Positions 33,807 through 45,898 of a stretch of 64,000 bases of DNA are shown one piece after another. How positions within the stretch are numbered: the stretch's first letter is position 1; every line of letters starts with the position of its first letter. This DNA comes from Glycine soja (Eukaryota > Streptophyta > Magnoliopsida > Fabales > Fabaceae): the NCBI RefSeq assembly GCF_004193775.1, contig NC_041003.1, positions 42,599,611-42,663,610 on the forward strand. The letters are read 5' to 3'. The translations under genes and the position numbers were made by a program. The notes beneath the pieces are model-generated. The model did no database searches and was not told where the DNA came from. It worked only from the letters and a program-made list of their open reading frames with translations.

Positions 33807-34350
33807 TCCAACTTTTTTTTTACACAAAAAGAGGTTAAAGCCCAAGCACAACAGAAGGGGAAAAAAAAACTACACCCCAAGCATGATGCTTGCAGCATCA
33901 CAGTTGGTAACATTAAGAGAAATGCTATAAGCACATTCAATTCAAACATATTCTTTATAATTACTTAAAATTTATTGAAAACTACAATATTAAAAAAGGG
34001 AGTCATTAAATATAATATACAACCTATTAATTTTGATCATTTTTAATAAATTTCAACAAACAGATCTACCAAAACTAAATCTTGCTGAACAGAGTCAAAA
34101 GCCCTCTTGGCTAAACAATCAGCTACAGAGTTTAAAACTATGGGAATACTCTTGATCTTGCAACCGCATGAAGTTGCATCATCTTTTTCATGTCCTGGAC
34201 CAAAGCAAGGGCTAACTGATTCGAGTCGCAATTCTGAGACACCAACTTCGATTCACTGCTTCAATGAGGATATGAGTAAAGCCTCTCTCCAAAGCCAATT
34301 TCTTATTACTACATCCTAAAGTGTTTTTGAACGTGCTTCCTGTTATCTGT
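33807..34350 (-). pseudogene. LINE RNase H (RVT_3-like) remnant
   Basis: Minus-strand fragments in three frames fall in RNase H order: ALERGFTHILIEA, then DSNQLALALVQDMKK, then NSVADCLAKRAF. These resemble the C-terminal RNase H of plant LINE-type reverse transcriptases. Frame changes and stops lie between them. A T run at 33813-33821 (an A tail on the minus strand) follows a non-coding 3' part. The flanks ATTAAATTTTTAATC (about 33794-33808) and ATTAAATTATTAATC (about 34346-34360) are nearly identical and may be the target duplication. Confidence 0.5.
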
Positions 34351-34360
34351 TCTTATTAAA

Positions 34361-35349
34361 TTATTAATCGAGAAATCATTTTTGAATCTTAAAATCCATA
34401 TTTTTTAATAACTTTTACCCAATCTTTTCTCAATCCAACTCAATTCGAAATCCTAACCAAGTTAAACAGTTATATTTGGAGACAGTAATAAATACAGTAA
34501 AACCTGTCATACTAAATAAAGACTAGCTTAATTATGTAGTTAATCCATTTCTTCCTTTAATCTTGGAGGACTAGCTATATATATATATATATACGATTAA
34601 TAATTGATTAAGTGGAGATTATAACAACTTTTCAATAACAGCTAGCATGATCATATTGGGCTTCCATAATTTCCCGTGTGACAACATAAATTTAAATTTA
34701 TAAAATACATATCCGTACTACTAATCATTCTTAACACGGTTACCAATTAGCAATTAATTAAAAAACGAATTACGTCTAAGAAAATCTTTTACACTGATTC
34801 TTGCTTCATCGGGAAAGGAAAGAAAAAGTCTTACTGATCATTGCCTTAAGAGATAGTGCATCATAACCTTCGTTTTCCATAAACAGTATCCAAAATAATT
34901 TAACAATCTCTCTTCAACAAGAACAAAATAAAAGGAAGAAGTAGCATATAATGGTTTATAAGTAGATTCTGAAGATTTGTTTTGCTAGTTTATTTCAGCT
35001 ATATATGATTTGTCTTTAGTGCTAGTTTGGAAGTGGTTCCTTTTTCCCCCCTAATTAACAAAATCAGTTGCCAACTAGCAAACCTGATACCTTATGTATC
35101 TTTTATTGAAATTATGGTTTCCATCACTGAGATCATAAAAAAGAATTGCTTTCCATCACTGAATTATGTTTTTTTTGGTCAATGAATTAGATTGTTGAAT
35201 TTCTTAAACGTAATATGATAATAGCCTCACCAATACTAAGTTAACAATTGTTGTGGTTAATTCAAACAAATGATCTTCTGCCCTAATCCTCAAAATTCAA
35301 AACTATATATAACTTGAGAAAAAGAACTAGCTAGTGGAGCTTCCCTACA
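34361..35349. other. Intergenic stretch, no gene seen
   Basis: AT-rich, with a short AT run near 34575-34592. No frame or domain is supported. Confidence 0.4.
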
Positions 35350-35730
35350 GCGAAGGTATTTAGTTTACTGCCACAAATTTGGTCCGCGAAAGAAGAAAAT
35401 GATTAAATAATTAGTAACATGTTTCTATTTACTTACCTAGAGAATTGGACCCTTAATATTGTCCATAATCTTGATTGATTTTTCTTACTTTATTTTTCTC
35501 AAGTGCCACCACGAAAATTTGACTTGAAGATATCAGTTTGATCAAGGCTAGTTCTAACGAAGATGCTTTCCTAGTATCGAAAACGACAAAATGAATCATT
35601 GGGTATAGCCAAATTTAAGTGGGAAGCTTATAGATTTATTTATTTGTTTGCTTATTTTTCCTTAAGGAGGAACATGTTTTTTCCGAAAGGTTTGCGTATG
35701 CAGATGCAATTCCCTTTATCAACAAATATT
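35350..35730. repeat. Copy A of a dispersed ~400-bp duplicated segment
   Basis: Matches 38083-38575 in the same orientation. Shared blocks include TTTACTGCCACAAATT, AATTTGACTTGAAGAT, ATCGAAAACGACAAAATGAA and AATTTAAGTGGGAAGCT. Non-coding. Confidence 0.8.
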
Positions 35731-35996
35731 GTACATTTCTTTGTCCCCCACAAATCTGCCAGTCCTGAACTAAATTCTATATTTCTATTTGCAGCAATTT
35801 ATTTTTAAAAAATAATATTCATTTCCTCTTAATTTGAAGTGGATACTTTGAAAAGCCAATCAAATAATTGTTACATTTCTTTTAAAGTTTAATGTTTATC
35901 CGCACTGATGATATAAAATTATTTTAAAAATTAATAAATTTATTATATATAAAATAGTGTACACTCTGTGAGAACATAATTTTCTTTTTTTCTTTC

Positions 35997-36620
35997 TTTT
36001 ATACCTTCTTTTTTTTAATGAAAGGAAAAAAAACCCAAAATAAGCTAAAAACCACGCTAAAACACGGTTGAAGCAAATTTCTTTTAATTAAGTAAAAAAA
36101 TCATATATATATATATATATATATCTAAAAAATAAGTAAATTTTAATTAATTTCACAATATTTAATAAAATTATTCTTAAAATAACTTTTATTTAATTAT
36201 AATCATATTTCCATTGACCCCCTTTTTTTAGTTTATTTTTATACATGAGATTAATATAAAATTAAATCATGTTAATTAAGTTTTTAATCAGCATAGCAAA
36301 CTTGTCTTTTTTTAATCATGTTAAATTTATTTTTATACCTTCTTTTTTCTAATGAAAGGGGGGAAAACCCTCCAAAACAAACTAAAAATCACGCTGGAAC
36401 ATGGTTGAAGCAAATTTCTTTTAATTAAGTAAAAAAAATCATATATGTTAATCTAAAATGTAAGTAAATTTTAATTAATTTCACAGTATTTAATAAAATT
36501 ATTCTCAAAATATATTTTATTTAATTATAATTGTGTTTTCATTGAACACTTTTTTTTAGCTTATTTTATCCATGAGATTAATAAAATTAAATCATGTTAA
36601 TTAAGTTTTTTAATCAGCAT
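35997..36620. repeat. Tandem duplication, period ~334 bp
   Basis: The block 35997-36296 is repeated at 36331-36620. Shared stretches include GGTTGAAGCAAATTTCTTTT, TAAGTAAATTTTAATTAATT and AAATCATGTTAATTAAGTTT. Divergence is moderate, so the duplication is not recent. Confidence 0.85.
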
Positions 36621-38082
36621 AAATTGGTGTTTTTTTACTTATATTAAAAATTGATAGAAATACGTAAATTAAAATAAGTTAAATATAAACATGAATTGGT
36701 AATTAGTCAAATGTCAAATATAAATTAGATTATAAATTTAGGCATGGAATATTTTAATCTAATTTTTCATAGTTTGAAATTTTATTAGCCACACGCGGCC
36801 TAAGTACGGGTTGGGCTAACTTGCTGTGTTGAATTTTAAAGAATAAAAAATTACATATATTGTGACACATACTTTTTCTTGTTTGGTTTGTATTTCTTTT
36901 AATTTTAATTAATGAGTACTGCTTAAGCTTCTTTTTTTTTTATTATCAATTTCTCATTTATTTAGCTACCGGTGATATTCAAAAGTCATAAACCCTATTA
37001 TTTGGTGATCTAGGAAAAATAACAAGTGATGTATTCATTATTTCAATCACCATAATGACACCCGAGTCCGCTTTTAGCATTAGAAGTTGTATTTAGAGTA
37101 ATTTTAGAAGTTTTATACTTTTAAAAAAATTGCAAGCTCTTATTTGTACTCACAATTGGTTCCTTGGAATTTTACTAAATGGTAAGATTTTTTTTTTGAG
37201 TTGTACAACATTTGTTTTAATTACTACTTGTATATATCATTATTATGGTTAATTGTATATTTTAGGATAATTGATGATGCAGATAAAAGGGTAACCAAAA
37301 TTAATTAATGATAACGGTCGGATGTGAAAGAAGAAGCGAGATGTGGAAGAAGAATCAGAATGCTGAATTAAGATGATAAATTTCATGTTTTATGTTTTGG
37401 AACCTTTGTTAATACGTGACAGTGTGTATTTTTTTTTATGGAATCCTATTTTTTATTGTGGCGAACTGTTATGTTATTTTTATAATAATAAGCTTTCTAA
37501 ATTTTTTTCTTTTATTATGATGATTTTTTTTATCAACAAACAAGAAAAACTTTATTATGTAAGAGGAAATAGGGTACAAGGGGTACCCTTCCCATACAGC
37601 CTTTATTATATGATGAACTTATTATTTCTTGTGTTAGACTTCACCAAGTTGTGATATGTGAATGTATTACCTATATTAAATAATGATATTTAACATGTTA
37701 ATTTAAAATTTTAAAGTATGCCAAAGTTTTTGAGAGCACAAAGTATGACAATGTTATTGGCCATTGAAATGTTAGGAAAGTAATTATTTTACCTAAAATT
37801 TATATATCTTTATGTTGTTAAGAAAAAAACTGTAGATTCACGAGTTAACCCATTTGGCCTTTAACCTATAGCTAGAAGATTGGATTAGACTAGAAAATTA
37901 GGGTTATATTGACCCAAATTGATAGTTCTACAACATATTAGAGAATAATTCTTTTTTTTTCTGAATAGAGAATAATTCTAAATTATCTTATAATGATATT
38001 ATATTTTATTAATTATCAATTTTGTTAATATCAAGGAAGTTATTAATCAACGAAGTTATATATAGTTTATGGTGAAAAAAAT
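36621..38082. other. AT-rich intergenic stretch, no gene seen
   Basis: No open frame with coding character. The frame at 37373-37654 is Phe/Tyr/Leu-rich, as AT-rich noise usually is. Confidence 0.4.
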
Positions 38083-38575
38083 ATAATTTACTGCCACAAA
38101 TTAAATTTAGTTTGCAAAAGAAAAAATGATTAATAATTAACGTCTTTCTATTTACCTATTTAGAGCATTGGATACTTGTTAAGAAAATTGAATTTAGTTA
38201 ATTAAATATGATGCATAAATTATTATAAAATCCTAACATTGTATTCATAAAAAAAGCACTGGATCCTTAATTCTCCCTAATCTTGATCGATTTTTCTCAA
38301 TTTGTTTTTCCCCAAGTACCCCATGCAAATTTGACTTGAAGATGTAGTGATCAATGCTAGCTCAAAAGAAGATCCGTTTCTTTCATCGAAAACGACAAAA
38401 TGAATCGTTAGGTATAGCCCAATTTAAGTGGGAAGCTAATAGATTTATTAATTAATTTATTCCTTAAATGTGAAATATGTTTATCCAAATTATTTTTGAA
38501 ACATTATCCAAAAAAAGGTTTGCGCGTAAAGTTTGCAATATTCCCTTAATTAATGAGCAAATATTAGTACTATTT
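38083..38575. repeat. Copy B of the dispersed duplicated segment
   Basis: Partner of 35350-35730, about 2.75 kb away in direct orientation. It contains an extra insert of roughly 90 bases bracketed by AGCATTGGAT (about 38164) and AGCACTGGAT (about 38256). Confidence 0.8.
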
Positions 38576-41014
38576 CTGTTACTTTTAATCATCGGATTTT
38601 TTAGAATTTTTATTCTTATTTATGTGTTACTTGCAAAGATTAAGATCACATTAATTATTATTTGATTAATTATACTTTCACTTATCGCATAATCTTAAAA
38701 TAATTTATTCATGCATACTTATTTTGGAGTGGAAAGAGAAAGAGGTAAAAATAAGAAACTTTACAATTATTTTGTTAAAATCAATATAATTTATTATATT
38801 TATTGGTGTTTCTAGGCAATAACCTTAAAAATAGATAAAAATGAACGGAGAGAATATTAAACGAAGCTTAAATGAAAAATCTCGTTGTTGATGCTGCAAT
38901 AAATTCTATTTAGTAATATAATTTTAAAAGAATTAAATAAGTTTTTAGTCTTTAAAATTTACAAGAATATCATTTTTATTTTCTCATAGTGAACTTGAGG
39001 GACACTAAGAAGAACAACATTTAAATTAAGAGACCAAAGTAAAAAAATCCAAATTTAAAGGTCTAAAAAAAGATTTAACCTTTTTATGATCTCTTTATTA
39101 TTAAATGAAAAAATAGTTTTTATTTATTTGAATATTAAAAGTATTTATTTATTTTATTTAATATATTCTATATATTGTCAATATCAACTTTTAAGACTAA
39201 TGTTAAAGAAACAAATATATGTATATAAATTTTATGTAGAGAATGTATTTATTATAACAAAAATATAAATTTTTAAATATTTTTTACTTTTTTTCGTTAA
39301 CATCAGCATTTAACGACATCATTTTCTTTATAAAAATATGTAGAATTATTAAGTATAGAAGGCATTTCTCCATGTATATATCAATCAATTTGTATGTGTG
39401 TGTATTAAATTAATAACTAGTTACATGTAGTACCATGTAAATGAGTTCAGTTATTCTTAAATAACTCATGTCCAACTTATCAAACGCTTTTTAAATAATA
39501 AACTAGTAATAAAAGTTAAAAAGATAAACAAAGAAATTTTTACATAAAAACAAAAATAATTATGTAATAAATGAGCTAAATAAAATCAACACAAGATTTT
39601 TTTAACAAAACAAACTGTTTTAAATAAAGGATAAAACTTACGTACAATTTCTCAAATGTTTTTTGGTGTTTTATTTTATTTTATCAGAATCAATGTTTTA
39701 TCTCGATAATTTATATTAACCTTTAATATAAACTGCTATTACGTTGATTACAGAAATAAAACTTTAATTTTAATTAAAAAAACAAATCTAAAATTACTTA
39801 TATGAAGTGGGTCTTTATCATTAATAATGAGTTAAATTTGAGCAATTCTTTTTTTTTTTCATGAGTAAAGACTAACTTCAAATTGACTTTGTTTACGTCT
39901 CTGATAATTATTGTGTATTTTACCTAAGTTTACATACATTTTTTTTTGTCAAAACTCTAGTAAATCGCAAAAGTTACTTCCTTTTATTTCAAGTAACGAG
40001 CAACTAGTTTCAACTAGCATTTCAAAACCGAAACATAAGATAAATTAAAAGGTTAAGGAAAAAAAAGTTATAGGTTCAATTTCCTGTACTAATTAGTAAA
40101 GCTTACATTTATCAATAGAATAAAAAAAAATCTAGTCTTTTATAACACAAAACCAAACAGGTAGTGTATTTAAAATTTTCAATTGGTTCTACTCATAAAA
40201 GACAAAAGTCAGATAACACAGTAGTGTGAACAACCTACACAGCCGTTAAATATGCATGGAGCTGAACCCGTGAGAAGATCACACACAACTCACATACACA
40301 TGCACGCGTTTATGGAAAATTTTAATTTGATGACTATTAGGTAGAATTGAAGTTGTCATTGATCTTATGGAGAAGACCACATATCATCGGTCTTCATGGG
40401 AATATGAGATAACAGATTAACCACTTGCAAATCCTATTTGTTTTTTCCCTAATTATATTCTTGAAGGATCGATGGACCACTACGCCAATTAGTTTTGGTC
40501 CATAACAAAGTGTTCTCCGTTACTTATATAATGTGGGAGAGGTGATGTGCTTTCTGAACTAAATAATGTTCCGCAGATATGGTATATAAATATTAATACC
40601 ATTAGGTAGTAAACAATTTCAAAACTATTCCTCGTCCATCAATTAGAACACAGAATTTTCAAGTTCCAACATAGAGGCAAGATATACACAAGTGGGTGGG
40701 TTTACCAAGTTATCACGAAATATGCACGTTTGAAATAAAGATTCGGTCTCCTTATATAAGCAAATTGATTTAACAAAAGTTTATTTGTATCATTCACTAA
40801 TACATTACATATTACATCTTTAGTTATTTAAGTATACACGTATTATGGGTGGGAATTATTGGAAAGTGAATGCACAGAAGTAATAGTAACTTTTTATTTT
40901 CATTAACAGTACTTGAAGTGTATGTTGATAGATGTAATCTGAGGTTAGTGGACAGGTCGTTTTATGGAGGTTTTTTTGGGTTATGCTTCGTTTTTTTAGA
41001 ATGGTGGATTAATA
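38576..41014. other. AT-rich intergenic region, no gene seen
   Basis: No supported gene on either strand. A small inverted-repeat element at about 38930-39082 is listed separately. Confidence 0.4.
38930..39082. repeat. Small inverted-repeat (MITE-like) element
   Basis: GAATTAAATAAGTTTTTAGT near the left end pairs with the inverse of the right end (GGTTAAATCTTTTTTTAGAC as read on minus). About 150 bp; target duplication not clear. Confidence 0.4.
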
Positions 41015-41019
41015 TGGAG

Positions 41020-41400
41020 GTAATTTAATTCAACAAAATCAATTTGTAATGTGAGATTTGTATTTCATTTATATATTATATTTTGATCAGGTCATAGTTA
41101 ATATAAGATCTTTAACATACTTCTTACGTTGAGGACTAAACATTTCAAACATCTATTTTGGTTATATCATTAATTGATTTATTTGCTGAGCAAAAAAAAT
41201 CACAGAGTTGATGTGTGATCTCTAACACACACACCCTCACACCGATCTATTTTGATATAATGAGTATAATATTTGTAGGATTAGACATATGTGATAACGA
41301 CCTGACAGCATATGAAATAATAGATCTATTAATATATTATTATGATAAACTTTAATAACATCTTAGTAAGTTAGTTATGGATAACTAATCAATCCTACAA
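41020..41400. repeat. Decayed TRIM-family relic
   Basis: Contains diverged pieces of the 48023-49018 element: CAACAAAATCAATTTGTAA, AGATCTTTAACA, GAGGACTAAACATTTCAAAC and CAATCCTACAAAATCAA, in the same order and orientation. Confidence 0.45.
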
Positions 41401-41403
41401 AAT

Positions 41404-41406
<3 letters not shown>

Positions 41407-41445
<39 letters not shown>
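41407..41445. repeat. (AT)n microsatellite
   Basis: Uninterrupted dinucleotide run of about 38 bases. Confidence 0.9.
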
Positions 41446-41449
<4 letters not shown>

Positions 41450-42217
41450 TATTCTTCACTTATATAATATTTAATTTAATCATATCTCTAATTAATGTAA
41501 AACTAATCACCATTGAGTTTTCAATTCCGGTAACACCAAAGAGATCACAACTAATACGTCCTAAAGGGTCCACAAATAAGGCACCTTTCCAACACTTTTT
41601 AGTTGATGGTGGGAAGAGAATAAAATAATTTATACAAAATTAGGGAAATACCATGACATAAGATTATAAGGATTGGATACACCTTTTACGAATATCTTAT
41701 TTCTCTATCTCTCTATTTATTATGCAATGAATAATATTTTGGTTTAAATTAATTAAATTCCAATTTTATTAATTAAATCAATTTAATTTAATTTTAACTT
41801 ATATAAGGGAAAAGAATTACATGAAATTAAAATAATTCATTTGAACATATAAATTAAATATTGGTAGCGTATTATCACTATTATGATATATTTTACTTTT
41901 CTTCAAAGTGTAAACAAAAGAATAATTTTTGGTATAAAAAACATTAACATTTTTACATGATATTAACCATGTTAAATCGCAGTCGATCTATACTCATAAT
42001 TTTGAACTCAATTAATTCAAATTTATGATGAAAATGAATTTGATTCATTTAAAAAATTTAAATTCAAACTATTTTGTTTATTAGAAGTAATTAGTTATAA
42101 AATAAAAAAAATGAATCATAAGTAAAAATTCCATTAAATTGTAATTAATAGTGCAATTAATCAAATAAAGTAAAATAATATAATATATAATAACAATATA
42201 GATAATAATAATTTATA

Positions 42218-42556
42218 GATAAATTTCAATTTTAGTTCACCTATAATTTACAAATTTGGTCCTCTAATTTTTCCTGTAATTTTGATCTCTCTAGTTTAAA
42301 AAACATGTAATTTCAATTCAATTTTCAATTTTACATACATTTTTTATATTTTAATTAATTAAATTATTTTTATAATATTTTAAATAAATATGTTAGATTT
42401 ATTGTTTAATTAATAAACTAAAATAAAAGAAAGAAAATATATGAAAAATTAAGGGTTGGATAAAAATTATGAATGTTCCAAAATACAGGAACCAAAATCG
42501 TGAAAAAAGATTACCAAAATCATGAATTATAAGGAGAATAAAATTACAATTTAGAT
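42218..42556. mobile_element. MITE (MULE type) with 9-bp target duplication
   Basis: Left GATAAATTTCAATTTTAGTT and inverted right ATCTAAATTGTAATTTTATT pair, and the arms continue for about 75 bases (for example AATTTGGTCC against AATCTTTTTT/GATTTTGGTTCC blocks). The identical 9-mer TAATTTATA flanks both ends (42209-42217 and 42557-42565). 339 bp, non-coding. Confidence 0.75.
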
Positions 42557-44010
42557 TAATTTATAATTTATTTTAAAAAATATTTTCAATTATGGATCAA
42601 TATATATGTTTCATTACCATATTCATTTTCTTCCTCTAAAACATTAAGATTTTGATATAATGATTATAAGAAATTGGAAATATATTATCATTAAAATTAA
42701 ATGGTATTATATATATATCATGAAAAATTTAAAATAGTATCATGGTTGAAAAAATGGGGGAAAAAAATTAATGCCACCATTTACAGACAATTAAAGTGAC
42801 AAAAACCTTGTATAATTAATAAATTAACAACTAAAATTAGGAACAATATATGGGAACTTGTTGTCTAGTTAACTAAAATGTAAAATAGAATATGTCAAGA
42901 AAAAACTTAGCTAATGAACTATAAATTGGGAGTATTAAATATTGGAATTGAATGTATGTAATTGTCTAATATATAAGATGATTCTTTTTTTCAAAAAATA
43001 TAAATTACTCAAAAGAAGAAAATAAATACAAATTAATGTTTTTTTCAAAACTAAATATTAGTGCAATTTAAGGTAATGGAATACTTTTGATATGGGCCAA
43101 GAAATAATGAAAATAAATGTCTTTTATCAGAATAAAAAAATTTAACTGAAAAATTAACATCAATATCTAATAATTAAAACTGCAAAACTTACTTCTTAAA
43201 AATAAAAAACAATTGAATCCTATGTGCAATTATAAATAAATACATGATATGTAGGCAAAAAAAAAAAAAAAAAAAACTTCCTGACAAAATGTTATTAAGA
43301 TCAAGAGTAATACAAATAGTGTTTTATACTCGATACGGTAAAATAAACATTTGAATGATTGCTTCAAAATGTTCCACAAATCAAAGTCAAGACCATGGTC
43401 TACTACATATTTCATTTAAATAAAGTATTAGTGTCATTTAATATAAATAAATAATTTTAATATAAGACAAAAAATAATGGAAGAAATATTCATTGTCATA
43501 GAAAAATATTCCAACTGGGAATTGAAATTAAGAAATATGATATCATTTTTAAAGAAACACTAATTAAGAATCATTTTATTTAATTTAAAATATATTTTTA
43601 AATATTAATGTCTCTAATATATATCGAAGTCAAAGTTATATTCAAATGAGAATATATTCATAATGTTAATAGTTTTTAAAATACAGATTTATAAATTAAA
43701 ATAATATGAGATATGAATAGAAAATTATTTAAATATATTAATATCCATAAATTTTTTTATTTTTATTTTCATAAATAATGATATCTATCAATAAATATGT
43801 TTGTATAATTAATTGACATTAAAAAATGCATAAAAAATTATAATGATACAAGAAATTTTAAATTATAAACTTTAACAGCCTGTAAGGTACGAATTACTTC
43901 ACTAATATAAGGAATTATCGAAGTTCGAATAGTTAACTTGATTCCTCCTTTTTTTTCTCTCTCTATATGTAAATTTTTTTAAAGAAAAATTAAATACATA
44001 TTAAAGTTGG

Positions 44011-44012
<2 letters not shown>

Positions 44013-44043
<31 letters not shown>
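44013..44043. repeat. (AT)n microsatellite
   Basis: TA run of about 30 bases. Confidence 0.9.
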
Positions 44044-44046
<3 letters not shown>

Positions 44047-45845
44047 CAGACTCATAACAAGTTGGATTATAAAAACTTAACCGCATTATATTTTTCTGCT
44101 TTCCAAACTCATGATCAATTATATTAATTAAAACTCTACATTGTTGGCCACTTGAATTGTAAATTCGTTGTTTATTAGAGTGAAAAACAATAAACCGGCA
44201 TGATTCAATGCTTCTGTCAACATTAGTCTGCTGCCACTGACGTTGATTCTTAAACTAGGACACAACTTCTTATATCTGCAAACTCTCCAATGATCAAAAC
44301 GACAAAAACCTAATACAAACATGTCGACACAAATCCTAAGCATATGTCACAAAGTCACTGATAATAACCTTCAGAAACAAACGCTAAGTTCTCTTTATTT
44401 TATTTTGTTCTTTTGCCAAATCAACAATGCTTCGGTCAAGCCACATAATTATATGGGCATATAATGTTTGTTTGCGTAACTTGGCTTTGTGGGAGCATAT
44501 GGAAGTGCGAAAACGATGACTCAACCCAAGAAAATAAAAACCTACATTTAAAAAAAAAATATTATAACGTACAATTCTTTTGTTTTTAGTTTCAGAGTGA
44601 TTGCCTGTAGTTTTAGAAGTGGTAAGTAGCTAATTATTCTGGTGACTTGTGAAGCAGTTGCAAGGGATTAAATGATTATTCTTGTCACTTTCATCATATT
44701 ATTATTATTATTACTCACAATACATGCAAAATGTGTGGCATTAAGCACTTATATCTAATTAAGTTAAAAAATTATGGTTTTTTGGGGAATCAAACCCTAT
44801 ATATCTTGATTCTAATATAGTTTTTCTAACGAGACACTAATCACTATACCAAAAGCAACAATGCTTGTTTTTTTTTTTCCAAAACAGTTAGCCAAAAGCA
44901 AAATATTTTTGTTTTAAGATCTATAGTGCATTGGAAAGTCTGATTTTTATATGGAAAAGTGTGATCAAGTTGTGACTGTAATTAAAACAAAACCCATAAA
45001 TAATCTATAATCGTTAGTCTCTAACGGTAACTCTATTTATAATTGAAATCATCAACAAGTTCTTACTAATTGTTACTTTGTTAGTTTATTCAACAAATGA
45101 CATATATCATATGACATTGATAGAAAATAAAGGAAAAGAGAAGTTAAGTGAGCAATATATAAGGTCACTACCACGACTTTCTGACGATGCAAGAGTGAAA
45201 ATATGTGGTGGCATTGTGGGGTTGCTGCTCCTTCCTCGTTTTCTTGGGCAGGAAATGACTCGTGATCATTGATCAACCAACAAAACTCCACCTAATGCAT
45301 TTGCATTCACCTTTTCTGGTTTCCCCCATTAGCATTATTTCACACACACATATATATAGTTACCTCACATGTCATTAAATAAGAACTACTCGCAATCATT
45401 TTATACACACATATATCTAGGCATAAGCAATCAGCCAAATCTATAATTAAGAATTATTTTATTTTTGTAATATATGTTTATAATATTTATTTTCTTATAA
45501 TTTTTTTCATCACATTACTCATTTTATATCATAATTTTCCATTTTCTTCTTATTTCTCCCCTAATTGTATAATATATGAAAAATGAATGAAGGTAAAATA
45601 TTATATACCATTACTTCACAGTGCCTGTTGTAGCTTAAGATGGAGTATATATAATAATTTGTTAGGTAATTATTGTTAATTTGTTATACATATATAAAAA
45701 GAGTACTGAATGATATATATATATAATGAAAAATATTTAGCAAATTAAAAGTATAAAAATGATTTAATATTACTTTTTTAATTAATTAAAATATTTAATA
45801 GAATTTGTTGACCATTTCTTAATCAATATTTTAAGAGAAAATCTC

Positions 45846-45847
<2 letters not shown>

Positions 45848-45896
<49 letters not shown>
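45848..45896. repeat. (AT)n microsatellite
   Basis: TA run of about 48 bases. Confidence 0.9.

Positions 45897-45898
<2 letters not shown>

Noticed and set aside
44128..44343. 71-residue minus-strand frame
   Set aside because: It reads smoothly (for example LFFTLINNEFTIQVANNVEF) but no family could be named and there are no neighbouring exon-like blocks.
45073..45291. Overlapping frames on both strands
   Set aside because: Neither has a recognisable domain; the two compete for the same bases and there is no splice or promoter support.
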